A stretch of DNA of 64,000 nt from Sepiola atlantica (Eukaryota; Mollusca; Cephalopoda; Sepiida; Sepiolidae): assembly GCA_963556195.1 (NCBI GenBank), contig CAUVYP010000245.1:1-64000 (forward strand), given 5' to 3'. Below the pieces are notes generated by a model. It had not been told where the DNA came from, ran no database searches, and saw nothing but the letters and a program-made list of their open reading frames with translations. Shown one piece after another: positions 51,215 to 63,862 of the stretch (positions within the stretch are counted from its first letter, which is position 1; the number at the start of each line of letters is the position of its first letter). Both the position numbers and the translations under genes were made by a program.

Positions 51215-54200
51215 TTGTTGATGTTTTGCGTATTCAGTTTGTATCGACATATCTCCGGGAGTACAAGAGCTGAACTTCTGAAACTTGGTACTTCAGTAGA
51301 ATATGTATTTCCGCTATTGTCTGCAAAGTTTTGTTACACAATTCTTATAAATGTGGAAGTTATAAACAAAAGCGATATCAACTTTAAATCGCCTTAAATT
51401 TTGTTGATGTTTTGCGTATTCAGTTTGTATCGACATATCTCCGGGAGTACAAGAGCTGAACTTCTGAGACTTGGTACTTCAGTAGAATATGTGTGTCCGC
51501 TAATGTCTGCAAAGTTTCGGAGCACAATTCTTATAAATGTGGAAGTTATAAACAAAAGCGATATCAACTTTAAATCGCACTAAATTTTGTTGATGTTTTG
51601 CGTATTCAGTTTGTATCGACATATCTCCGGGAGTACAAGAGCTGAACTTCTGAAACTTACTACTTCAGTAAAATATGTATTTCCGCTATGGTTTGCAAAG
51701 TTTTGTTGCACAATTCTTATAAATGTGGAAGTTATAAACAAAAGCGAAATCAACTTTAAATCGCCTTAAATTTTGTTGATGTTTTGCGTATTCAGTTTGT
51801 ATCGACATATCTCCGGGAGTACAAGAGCTGAACTTCTGAAACTCCGTACTTCAGTAGAATATGTGTGTCCGCTATTGTCTGCAAAGTTTCGGAGCACAAT
51901 TCTTATAAATGTGGAAGTTATAAACAAAAGCGATATCAACTTTAAATCGCACTAAATTTTGTTGATGTTTTGCGTATTCAGTTTGTATCGACATATCTCC
52001 GGGAGTACAAGAGCTGAACTTCTGAAGCTTGGTACTTCAGTAGAATATGTATTTCCGCTATTGTCTGCAAAGTTTTGTTGCACAATTCTTATAAATGTGG
52101 AAGTTATAAACAAAAGACATATCAACTTTAAATCGCCTTAAATTTTGTTGATGTTTTGCGTATTCAGTTTGTATCGATATATCTCCGGGAGTACAAAAGC
52201 TGAACTTCTGAAACTTGGTACTTCAGTAGAAAATGTGTGTCCGCTTATGTCTGCAAAGTTTCGGAGCACAATTCTTATAAATGTGGAAGTTATAAACAAA
52301 AGCGATATCAACTTTAAATCGCACTAAATTTTGTTGATGTTTTGCGTATTCAGTTTGTATCGACATATCTCTGGGAGTACAAGAGCTGAACTTCTGAAAC
52401 TTGGTACGTCAGTAGAAAATGTGTGTCCGCTAATGTCTGCAAAGTTTCGGAGCACAATTCTTATAAATGTGGAAGTTATAAACAAAAGCGATATCAACTT
52501 TAAATCGCACTAAATTTTGTTGATGTTTTGCGTATTCGGTTGTTATCGACATATCTCCGGGAGTACAAGAGCTGAACTTCTGAAACTTGGTACTTCAGTA
52601 GAATATGTATTTCCGCTATTGTCTGCAAAGTTTTGTTGCACAATTCTTATAAATGTGGAAGTTATAAACAAAAGCGATATCAACTTTAAATCGCCTTAAA
52701 TTTTGTTGATGTTTTGCGTATTCAGTTTGTATCGACATATCTCCGGGAGTACAAGAGCTGCACTTCTTAAACTTGGTACTTCAGTAGTGAATGTGTGTCC
52801 GCTAATGTCTGCAAAGTTTCGGAGCACAATTCTTATAAATGTGGAAGTTATAAACAAAAGCGATATCAACTTTAAATCGCACTAAATTTTGTTGATGTTT
52901 TGCGTATTCAGTTTGTATCGACATATCTCCGGGAGTACAAGAGCTGCACTTCTGAAACTTACTACTTCAGTAGAATATGTATTTCCGCTATGGTTTGCAA
53001 AGTTTTGTTGCACAATTCTTATAAATGTGGAAGTTATAAACAAAAGCGAAATCAACTTTAAATCGCCTTAAATTTTGTTGATGTTTTGCGTATTCAGTTT
53101 GTATCGACATATCTCCGGGAGTACAAGAGCTGAACTTCTGAAACTCCGTACTTCAGTAGAAAATGTGTGTCCGCTTATGTCTGCAAAGTTTCGGAGCACA
53201 ATTCTTATAAATGTGGAAGTTATAAACAAAAGCGATATCAACTTTAAATCGCACTAAATTTTGTTGATGTTTTGCGTATTCAGTTTGTATCGACATATCT
53301 CCGGGAGTACAAGAGCTGAACTTCTGAAACTTGGTACGTCAGTAGAAAATGTGTGTCCGCTAATGTCTGCAAAGTTTCGGAGCACAATTCATATAAATGT
53401 GGAAGTTATAAACAAAAGCGATATCAACTTTAAATCGCACTAAATTTTGTTGATGTTTTGCGTATTCGGTTGTTATCGACATATCTCCGGGAGTACAAGA
53501 GCTGAACTTCTGAAACTTGGTACTTCAGTAGAATATGTATTTCCGCTATTGTCTGCAAAGTTTTGTTGCACAATTCTTATAAATGTGGAAGTTATAAACA
53601 AAAGCGATATCAACTTTAAATCGCCTTAAATTTTGTTGATGTTTTGCGTATTGAGTTTGTATCGACATATCTCCGGGAGTACAAGAGCTGAACTTCTGAA
53701 ACTTGGTACTTCAGTAGTGAATGTGTGTCCGCTAATGTCTGCAAAGTTTCGGAGCACAATTCTTATAAATGTGGAAGTTATAAACAAAAGCGATATCAAC
53801 TTTAAATCGCACTAAATTTTGTTGATGTTTTGCGTATTCAGTTTGTATCGACATATCTCCGGGAGTACAAGAGCTGAACTTCTGAAACTTACTACTTCAG
53901 TAGAATATGTATTTCCGCTATGGTTTGCAAAGTTTTGTTGCACAATTCTTATAAATGTGGAAGTTATAAACAAAAGCGATATCAACTTTAAATCGCCTTA
54001 AATTTTGTTGAGTTTTTGCGTATTCAGTTTGTATCGACATATCTCCGGGAGTACAAGAGCTGAACTTCTGAAACTCCGTACTTCAGTAGAATATGTGTGT
54101 CCGCTATTGTCTGCAAGGTTTCGGAGCACAATTCTTATAAATGTGGAAGTTATAAACAAAAGCGATATCAACTTTAAATCGCCTTAAATTTTGTTGATGT

Positions 54201-55492
54201 TTTGCGTATTCAGTTTGTATCGACATATCTCCGGGAGTACAAGAGCTGAACTTCTGAAACTTGGTACTTCAGTTGAAAATGTGTGTCCGCTAATATCTGC
54301 AAAGTTTCGGAGCACAATTCTTATAAATGTGGAAGTTATAAACAAAAGCGATATCAACTTTAAATCGCACTAAATTTTGTTGATGTTTTGCGTATTCAGT
54401 TTGTATCGACATATCTCCGGGAGTACAAGAGCTGAACTTCTGAAACTTACTACTTCAGTAGAATATGTATTTCCGCTATTGTCTGCAAAGTTTTGTTGCA
54501 CAATTCTTATAAATGTGGAAGTTATAAACAAAAGCGATATCAACTTTAAATCGCCTTAAATTTTGTTGATGTTTTGCGTATTCAGTTTGTATCGATATAT
54601 CTCCGGGAGTACAAGAGCTGAACTTCTGAAACTTGGTACTTCAGTAGAAAATGTGTGTCCGCTATTGTCTGCAAAGTTTTGTTGCACAATTCTTATAAAT
54701 GTGGAAGTTATAAACAAAAGCGATATCAACTTTAAATCGCCTTAAATTTTGTTGATGTTTTGCGTATTCAGTTTGTATCGACATATCTCCGGGAGTACAA
54801 GAGCTGAACTTCTGAAACTTGGTACTTCAGTAGAAAATGTGTGTCCGCTAATGTCTGCAAAGTTTCGGAGCACAATTCTTATAAATGTGGAAGTTATAAA
54901 CAAAAGCGATATCAACTTTAAATCGGACTAAATTTTGTTGATGTTTTGCGTATTCAGTTTGTATCGACATATCTCCGGGAGTACAAGAGCTGAACTTCAG
55001 AAACTTAGTACTTCAGTATAATATGTGTGTCCGCTATTGTCTGCAAAGTTTCGGAGCCCAATTCTTATAAATGTGGAAGTTATAAACAAAAGCGATATCA
55101 ACTTTAAATCGCCTTAAATTTTGTTGATGTTTTGCGTATTCAGTTTGTATCGACATATCTCCGGGAGTACAAGAGCTGAACTTCTGAAACTTGGTACTTC
55201 AGTAGTAAATGTGTGTCCGCTAATGTCTGCAAAGTTTCGGAGCACAATTCTCATAAATGTGGAAGTTATAAACAAAAGCGATATCAACTTTAAATCGCAC
55301 TAAATTTTGTTGATGTTTTGCGTATTCAGTTTGTATCGACATATCTCCGGGAGTACAAGAGCTGAACTTCTGAAACTTGGTACTTCAGTAGAATATGTAT
55401 TTCCGCTATTGTCTGCAAAGTTGTGTTGCACAATTCTTATAAATGTGGAAGTTATAAACAAAAGCGATATCAACTTTAAATCGCACTAAATT

Positions 55493-55864
55493 TTGTTGAT
55501 GTTTTGCGTATTCAGTTTGTATCGACATATCTCCGGGAGTACAAGAGCTGAACTTCTGAAACTTGGTACTTCAGTAGAATATGTATTTCCGCTATTGTCT
55601 GCAAAGTTTTGTTGCACAATTCTTATAAATGTGGAAGTTATAAACAAAAACGATATCAACTTGAAATCGCCTTTAATTTTGTTGATGTTTTGCGTATTCA
55701 GTTTGTATCGACATATCTCCGGGAGTACAAGAGCTGAACTTCTGAAACTCCGTACTTCAGTAGAAATTGTGTGTCCGCTAATGTCTGCAAAGTTTCGGAG
55801 CACAATTCTTATAAATGTGGAAGTTATAAACAAAAGCGATATCAACTTTAAATCGCACTAAATT
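55493..55864. repeat. aaaaacgatatc dimer, copy 8 (in T2)
   Basis: T2 counterpart of copy 6, with gaaattgtgtg. Confidence 0.85.
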
Positions 55865-57166
55865 TTGTTGATGTTTTGCGTATTCAGTTTGTATCGACAT
55901 ATCTCCGGGAGTACAAGAGCTGAACTTCTGAAACTTGGTACTTCAGTAGAATATGTATTTCCGCTATTGTCTGCAAAGTTTTGTTGCACAATTCTTATAA
56001 ATGTGGAAGTTATAAACAAAAGCGATATCAACTTTAAATCGCACTAAATTTTGTTGATGTTTTGCGTATTCAGTTTGTATCGACATATCTCCGGGAGTAC
56101 AAGAGCTGAACTTCTGAAACTTGGTACTTCAGTAGAATATGTATTTCCGCTATTGTCTGCAAAGTTTTGTTGCACAATTCTTATAAATGTGGAAGTTATA
56201 AACAAAAGCGATATCAACTTTAAATCGCCTTAAATTTTGTTGATGTTTTGCGTATTCAGTTTGTATCGACATATCTCCGGGAGTACAAGAGCTGAACTTC
56301 TGAAACTTGGTACTTCAGTAGTGAATGTGTGTCCGCTAATGTCTGCAAAGTTTCGGAGCACAATTCTTATAAATGTGGAAGTTATAAACAAAAGCGATAT
56401 CAACTTTAAATCGCACTAAATTTTGTTGATGTTTTGCGTATTCAGTTTGTATCGACATATCTCCGGGAGTACAAGAGCTGAACTTCTGAAACTTACTACT
56501 TCAGTAGAATATGTATTTCCGCTATGGTTTGCAAAGTTTTGTTGCACAATTCTTATAAATGTGGAAGTTATAAACAAAAGCGAAATCAACTTTAAATCGC
56601 CTTAAATTTTGTTGATGTTTTGCGTATTCAGTTTGTATCGACATATCTCCGGGAGTACAAGAGCTGAACTTCTGATACTCCGTACTTCAGTAGAATATGT
56701 GTGTCCGCTATTGTCTGCAAAGTTTCGGAGCACAATTCTTATAAATGTGGAAGTTATAAACAAAAGCGATATCAACTTTAAATCGCACTAAATTTTGTTG
56801 ATGTTTTGCGTATTCAGTTTGTATCGACATATCTCCGGGAGTACAAGAGCTGAAATTCTGAAACTTGGTACTTCAGTAGAATATGTATTTCCGCTATTGT
56901 CTGCAAAGTTTTGTTGCAAAATTCTTATAAATGTGGAAGTTATAAACAAAAGCGATATCAACTTTAAATCGCCTTAAATTTTGTTGATGTTTTGCGTATT
57001 CAGTTTGTATCGACATATCTCCGGGAGTACAAGAGCTGAACTTCTGAAACTTGGTACTTCAGTAGAAAATGTGTGTCCGCTAATGTCTGCAAAGTTTCGG
57101 AGTACAATTCTTATAAATGTGGAAGTTATAAACAAAAGCGATATCAACTTTAAATCGCACTAAATT

Positions 57167-57538
57167 TTGTTGATGTTTTGCGTATTCAGTTTGTATCGAC
57201 ATATCTCCGGGAGTACAAGAGCTGAACTTCTGAAACTTGGTACTTCAGTAGAATATGTATTTCCGCTATTGTCTGCAAAGTTTTGTTGCACAATTCTTAT
57301 AAATGTGGAAGTTATAAACAAAAACGATATCAACTTGAAATAACCTTTAATTTTGTTGATGTTTTGCGTATTCAGTTTGTATCGACATATCTCCGGGAGT
57401 ACAAGAGCTGAACTTCTGAAACTCCGTACTTCAGTAGAAAATGTGTGTCCGCTAATGTCTGCAAAGTTTCGGAGCACAATTCTTATAAATGTGGAAGTTA
57501 TAAACAAAAGCGATATCAACTTTAAATCGCACTAAATT
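57167..57538. repeat. aaaaacgatatc dimer, copy 9 (variant, in T2)
   Basis: T2 counterpart of copy 7, keeping gaaataacctttaatt but without gaacttgtg. Confidence 0.85.
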
Positions 57539-60328
57539 TTGTTGATGTTTTGCGTATTCAGTTTGTATCGACATATCTCCGGGAGTACAAGAGCTGAACT
57601 TCTGAAACTTGGTACTTCAGTAGAATATGTATTTCCGCTATTGTCTGCAAAGTTTTGTTGCACAATTCTTATAAATGTGGAAGTTATAAACAAAAGCGAT
57701 ATCAACTTTAAATCGCCTTAAATTTTGTTGATGTTTTGCGTATTCAGTTTGTATCGACATATCTCCGGGAGTACAAGAGCTGAACTTCTGAGACTTGGTA
57801 CTTCAGTAGAATATGTGTGTCCGCTAATGTCTGCAAAGTTTCGGAGCACAATTCTTATAAATGTGGAAGTTATAAACAAAAGCGATATCAACTTTAAATC
57901 GCACTAAATTTTGTTGATGTTTTGCGTATTCAGTTTGTATCGACATATCTCCGGGAGTACAAGAGCTGAACTTCTGAAACTTACTACTTCAGTAAAATAT
58001 GTATTTCCGCTATGGTTTGCAAAGTTTTGTTGCACAATTCTTATAAATGTGGAAGTTATAAACAAAAGCGAAATCAACTTTAAATCGCCTTAAATTTTGT
58101 TGATGTTTTGCGTATTCAGTTTGTATCGACATATCTCCGGGAGTACAAGAGCTGAACTTCTGAAACTCCGTACTTCAGTAGAATATGTCTGTCCGCTATT
58201 GTCTGCAAAGTTTCGGAGCACAATTCTTATAAATGTGGAAGTTATAAACAAAAGCGATATCAACTTTAAATCGCACTAAATTTTGTTGATGTTTTGCGTA
58301 TTCAGTTTGTATCGACATATCTCCGGGAGTACAAGAGCTGAACTTCTAAAACTTACTACTTCAGTAGAATATGTATTTCCGCTATTGTCTGCAAAGTTTT
58401 GTTGCACAATTCTTATAAATGTGGAAGTTATAAACAAAAGCGATATCAACTTTAAATCGCACTAAATTTTGTTGATGTTTTGCGTATTTAGTTTGTATCG
58501 ATATATCTCCGGGAGTACAAGAGCTGAACTTCTGAAACTTGGTACTTCAGTAGAAAATGTGTGTCCGCTTATGTCTGCAAAGTTTCGGAGCACAATTCTT
58601 ATAAATGTGGAAGTTATAAACAAAAGCGATATCAACTTTAAATCGCACTAAATTTTGTTGATGTTTTGCGTATTCAGTTTGTATCGACATATCTCTGGGA
58701 GTACAAGAGCTGAACTTCTGAAACTTGGTACGTCAGTAGAAAATGTGTGTCCGCTAATGTCTGCAAAGTTTCGGAGCACAATTCTTATAAATGTGGAAGT
58801 TATAAACAAAAGCGATATCAACTTTAAATCGCACTAAATTTTGTTGATGTTTTGCGTATTCGGTTGTTATCGACATATCTCCGGGAGTACAAGAGCTGAA
58901 CTTCTGAAACTTGGTACTTCAGTAGAATATGTATTTCCGCTATTGTCTGCAAAGTTTTGTTGCACAATTCTTATAAATGTGGAAGTTATAAACAAAAGCG
59001 ATATCAACGTTAAATCGCCTTAACTTTTGTTGATGTTTTGCGTATTCAGTTTGTATCGACATATCTCCGGGAGTACAAGAGCTGAACTTCTGAAACTTGG
59101 TACTTCAGTAGAATATGTATTTCCGCTATTGTCTGCAAAGTTTTGTTGCACAATTCTTATAAATGTGGAAGTTATAAACAAAAGCGATATCAACTTTAAA
59201 TCGCCTTAAATTTTGTTGATGTTTTGCGTATTGAGTTTGTATCTACATATCTCCGGGAGTACAAGAGCTGAACTTCTGAAACTTGGTACTTCAGTAGTGA
59301 ATGTGTGTCCGCTAATGTCTGCAAAGTTTCGGAGCACAATTCTTATAAATGTGGAAGTTATAAACAAAAGCGATATCAACTTTAAATCGCACTAAATTTT
59401 GTTGATGTTTTGCGTATTCAGTTTGTATCGACATATCTCCGGGAGTACAAGAGCTGAACTTCTGAAACTTACTACTTCAGTAGAATATGTATTTCCGCTA
59501 TGGTTTGCAAAGTTTTGTTGCACAATTCTTATAAATGTGGAAGTTATAAACAAAAGCGAAATCAACTTTAAATCGCCTTAAATTTTGTTGAGTTTTTGCG
59601 TATTCAGTTTGTATCGACATATCTCCGGGAGTACAAGAGCTGAACTTCTGAAACTCCGTACTTCAGTAGAATATGTGTGTCCGCTATTGTCTGCAAGGTT
59701 TCGGAGCACAATTCTTATAAATGTGGAAGTTATAAACAAAAGCGATATCAACTTTAAATCGCCTTAAATTTTGTTGATGTTTTGCGTATTCAGTTTGTAT
59801 CGACATATCTCCGGGAGTACAAGAGCTGAACTTCTGAAACTTGGTACTTCAGTTGAAAATGTGTGTCCGCTAATATCTGCAAAGTTTCGGAGCACAATTC
59901 TTATAAATGTGGAAGTTATAAACAAAAGCGATATCAACTTTAAATCGCACTAAATTTTGTTGATGTTTTGCGTATTCAGTTTGTATCGACATATCTCCGG
60001 GAGTACAAGAGCTGAACTTCTGAAACTTGGTACTTCAGTAGAATATGTATTTCCGCTATTGTCTGCAAAGTTTTGTTGCACAATTCTTATAAATGTGGAA
60101 GTTATAAACAAAAGCGATATCAACTTTAAATCGCCTTAAATTTTGTTGATGTTTTGCGTATTCAGTTTGTATCGATATATCTCCGGGAGTACAAGAGCTG
60201 AACTTCTGAAACTTGGTACTTCAGTAGAAAATGTGTGTCCGCTATTGTCTGCAAAGTTTTGTTGCACAATTCTTATAAATGTGGAAGTTATAAACAAAAG
60301 CGATATCAACTTTAAATCGCCTTAAATT

Positions 60329-61444
60329 TTGTTGATGTTTTGCGTATTCAGTTTGTATCGACATATCTCCGGGAGTACAAGAGCTGAACTTCTGAAACTT
60401 GGTACTTCAGTAGAAAATGTGTGTCCGCTAATGTCTGCAAAGTTTCGGAGCACAATTCTTATAAATGTGGAAGTTATAAACAAAAGCGATATCAACTTTA
60501 AATCGCACTAAATTTTGTTGATGTTTTGCGTATTCAGTTTGTATCGACATATCTCCGGGAGTACAAGAGCTGAACTTCTGAAACTTACTACTTCAGTAAA
60601 ATATGTATTTCCGCTATGGTTTGCAAAGTTTTGTTGCACAATTCTTATAAATGTGGAAGTTATAAACAAAAGCGAAATCAACTTTAAATCGCCTTAAATT
60701 TTGTTGATGTTTTGCGTATTCAGTTTGTATCGACATATCTCCGGGAGTACAAGAGCTGAACTTCTGAAACTCCGTACTTCAGTAGAATATGTGTGTCCGC
60801 TATTGTCTGCAAAGTTTCGGAGCACAATTCTTATAAATGTGGAAGTTATAAACAAAAGCGATATCTACTTTAAATCGCACTAAATTTTGTTGATGTTTTG
60901 CGTATTCAGTTTGTATCGACATATCTCCGGGAGTACAAGAGCTGAACTTCTGAAACTTGGTACTTCAGTAGAATATGTATTTCCGCTATTGTCTGCAAAG
61001 TTTTGTTGCACAATTCTTATAAATGTGGAAGTTATAAACAAAAGCGATATCAACTTTAAATCGCCTTAAATTTTGTTGATGTTTTGCGTATTCAGTTTGT
61101 ATCGACATATCTCCGGGAGTACAAGAGCTGAACTTCTGAAACTTGGTACTTCAGTAGAAAATGTGTGTCCGCTAATATCTGCAAAGTTTCGGAGCACAAT
61201 TCTTATAAATGTGGAAGTTATAAACAAAAGCGATATCAACTTTAAATCGCACTAAATTTTGTTGATGTTTTGCGTATTCAGTTTGTATCGACATATCTCC
61301 GGGAGTACAAGAGCTGAACTTCTGAAACTGACTACTTCAGTAGAATATGTATTTCCGCTATTGTCTGCAAAGTTTTGTTGCACAATTCTTATAAATGTGG
61401 AAGTTATAAACAAAAGCGATATCAACTTTAAATCGCCTTAAATT
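60329..61444. repeat. Six monomers after T2
   Basis: Order: A, type 1 with cagtaaaat, type 2 with tatctacttt, type 3, type 12, type 5 with aactgactac. The cagtaaaat mark matches 51,587 in T1, while aactgactac matches the left-domain monomers at 5,270 and 8,060, joining traits of both arms. Confidence 0.87.
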
Positions 61445-62374
61445 TTGTTGATGTTTTGCGTATTCAGTTTGTATCGATATATCTCCGGGAGTACAAGAGC
61501 TGAACTTCTGAAACTTGGTGCTTCAGTAGAAAATGTGTGTCCGCTTATGTCTGCAAAGTTTCGGAGCACAATTCTTATAAATGTGGAAGTTATAAACAAA
61601 AGCGATATCAACTTTAAATCGCACTAAATTTTGTTGATGTTTTGCGTATTCAGTTTGTATCGACATATCTCTGGGAGTACAAGAGCTGAACTTCTAAAAC
61701 TTGGTACGTCAGTAGAAAATGTGTGTCCGCTAATGTCTGCAAAGTTTCGGAGCACAATTCTTATAAATGTGGAAGTTATAAACAAAAGCGATATCAACTT
61801 TAAATCGCACTAAATTTTGTTGATGTTTTGCGTATTCGGTTGTTATCGACATATCTCCGGGAGTACAAGAGCTGAACTTCTGAAACTTGGTACTTCAGTA
61901 GAATATGTATTTCCGCTATTGTCTGCAAAGTTTTGTTGCACAATTCTTATAAATGTGGAAGTTATAAACAAAAGCGATATCAACTTTAAATCGCCTTAAA
62001 TTTTGTTGATGTTTTGCGTATTCAGTTTGTATCGACATATCTCCGGGAGTACAAGAGCTGCACTTCTTTAACTTGGTACTTCAGTAGTAAATGTGTGTCC
62101 GCTAATGTCTGCAAAGTTTCGGAGCACAATTCTTATAAATGTGGAAGTTATAAACAAAAGCGATATCAACTTTAAATCGCACTAAATTTTGTTGATGTTT
62201 TGCGTATTCAGTTTGTATCGACATATCTCCGGGAGTACAAGAGCTGCACTTCTGACACTTACTACTTCAGTAGAATATGTATTTCCGCTATGGTTTGCAA
62301 AGTTTTGTTGCACAATTCTTATAAATGTGGAAGTTATAAACAAAAGCGAAATCAACTTTAAATCGCCTTAAATT

Positions 62375-62746
62375 TTGTTGATGTTTTGCGTATTCAGTTT
62401 GTATCGACATATCTCCGGGAGTACAAGAGCTGAACTTCTGAAACTTGGTACTTCAGTAGAAAATGTGTGTTTGCTTATGTCTGCAAAGTTTCGGAGCACA
62501 ATTCTTATAAATGTGGAAGTTATAAACAAAAGCGATATGAACTTTAAATCGCACCAAATTTTGTTGATGTTTTGCGTATTCAGTTTGTATCGACATATCT
62601 CCGGGAATACAAGAGCTGAACTTCTGAAACTTGGTACGTCAGTAGAAAATGTGTGTCCGCTAATGTCTGCAAAGTTTCGGAGCACAATTCTTATAAATGT
62701 GGAAGTTATAAACAAAAGCGATATCAACTTTAAATCGCACTAAATT
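62375..62746. repeat. Two A monomers joined by caccaaatt
   Basis: The first monomer has tgtttgctt, gatatgaac and a caccaaatt end, and the second has ctccgggaatac. The cactaaa to caccaaa change removes the usual stop, but by a different base from the dimers above. Confidence 0.85.
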
Positions 62747-63118
62747 TTGTTGATGTTTTGCGTATTCGGTTGTTATCGACATATCTCCGGGAGTACAAGA
62801 GCTGAACTTCTGAAACTTGGTACTTCAGTAGAATATGTATTTCCGCTATTTTCTGCAAAGTTTTGTTGCACAATTCTTATAAATGTGGAAGTTATAAACA
62901 AAAGCGATATCAACTTTAAATCGCCTTAAATTTTGTTGATGTTTTGCGTATTCAGTTTGTATCGACATATCTCCGGGAGTACAAGAGCTGAACTTCTTAA
63001 ACTTGGAACTTCAGTAGTGAATGTGTGTCCGCTAATGTCTGCAAAGTTTCGGAGCACAATTCTTATAAATGTGGAAGTTATAAACAAAAGCGATATCAAC
63101 TTTAAATCGCACTAAATT

Positions 63119-63304
63119 TTGTTGATGTTTTGCGTATTCAGTTTGTATCGACATATCTCCGGGAGTACAAGAGCTGAACTTCTGAAACTTACTACTTCAG
63201 TAGAATAGGTATTTCCGCTATGGTTTGCAAAGTTTCGGAGCACAATTCTTATAAATGTGGAAGTTATAAACAAAAGCGAAATCAACTTTAAATCGCCTTA
63301 AATT
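63119..63304. repeat. Chimeric type 1 monomer with A right half
   Basis: It has the cttactac start, gaataggtatttcc and tatggtttgc of type 1, but then tttcggagc instead of ttttgttgc. It keeps gaaatc. This is exchange inside a monomer between about m111 and m117. Confidence 0.88.
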
Positions 63305-63862
63305 TTGTTGATGTTTTGCGTATTCAGTTTGTATCGACATATCTCCGGGAGTACAAGAGCTGAACTTCTGAAACTCCGTACTTCAGTAGAATATGTGTGT
63401 CCGCTATTGTCTGCAAGGTTTCGGAGCACAATTCTTATAAATGTGGAAGTTATAAACAAAAGCGATATCAACTTTAAATCGCCTTAAATTTTGTTGATGT
63501 TTTGCGTATTCAGTTTGTATCGACATATCTCCGGGAGTACAAGAGCTGAACTTCTGAAACTTGGTACTTCAGTAGAAAATGTGTGTCTGCTAATATCTGC
63601 AAAGTTTCGGAGCACAATTCTTATAAATGTGGAAGTTATAAACAAAAGCGATATCAACTTTAAATCGCACTAAATTTTGTTGATGTTTTGCGTATTCAGT
63701 TTGTATCGACATATCTCCGGGAGTACAAGAGCTGAACTTCTGAAACTTACTACTTCAGTAGAATATGTATTTCCGCTATTGTCTGCAAAGTTTTGCTGCA
63801 CAATTCTTATAAATGTGGAAGTTATAAACAAAAGCGATATCAACTTTAAATCGCCTTAAATT

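Larger units (their letters stand above)
48425..54748. repeat. 34-monomer block T1
   Basis: 6,324 bp of full-length monomers followed directly by a related block, T2. Marks shared with T2 are cttagtacttcagtataat, gaaattgtgtg, ctgatactcc, gctgaaattctg with tgcaaaattc, cggagtaca, gaaataacc, ctgagactt, ttgagtttttg, gcaaggtttcgg and cagttgaaa. Its second half (from 52,145) is also repeated at the right end of the window. Confidence 0.9.
54749..60328. repeat. 30-monomer block T2 (T1 copy with 4 monomers lost)
   Basis: Matches T1 at an offset of 6,324 bp up to about 59,020, then at 5,580 bp from 59,213 on. Five T1 monomers (52,703-53,632) are replaced by one B monomer (59,027-59,212), a net loss of 744 bp. 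The monomer at 58,283 is type 5-like where T1 has type 3, so a second small exchange is likely. Confidence 0.9.
61445..63862. repeat. Thirteen-monomer copy of the second half of T1
   Basis: Follows 52,145-54,562 monomer by monomer at an offset of 9,300 bp (50 monomers): type 6, tctctggga A, cggttgttatcgac, the two gagctgcac monomers, and so on to gcaaggtttcgg. Differences include cttggtgct, cttctttaac, ctgacactt, tgtttgctt, a caccaaa end, and an A right half in the type 1 monomer at 63,119. Confidence 0.88.

Noticed and set aside
798..62727. Reverse-strand open frames of about 119 residues
   Set aside because: They appear only where the stop site between two monomers is mutated or displaced by an indel, and their content is the reverse complement of the same repeat.
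247..63859. Hundreds of 60-residue forward open frames, one per monomer, and some 122-residue frames
   Set aside because: They are the satellite read in one frame, begin with TTG or an internal ATG, and show mostly residue-changing differences between copies. There are no regulatory or splice features around them, so no CDS is annotated.
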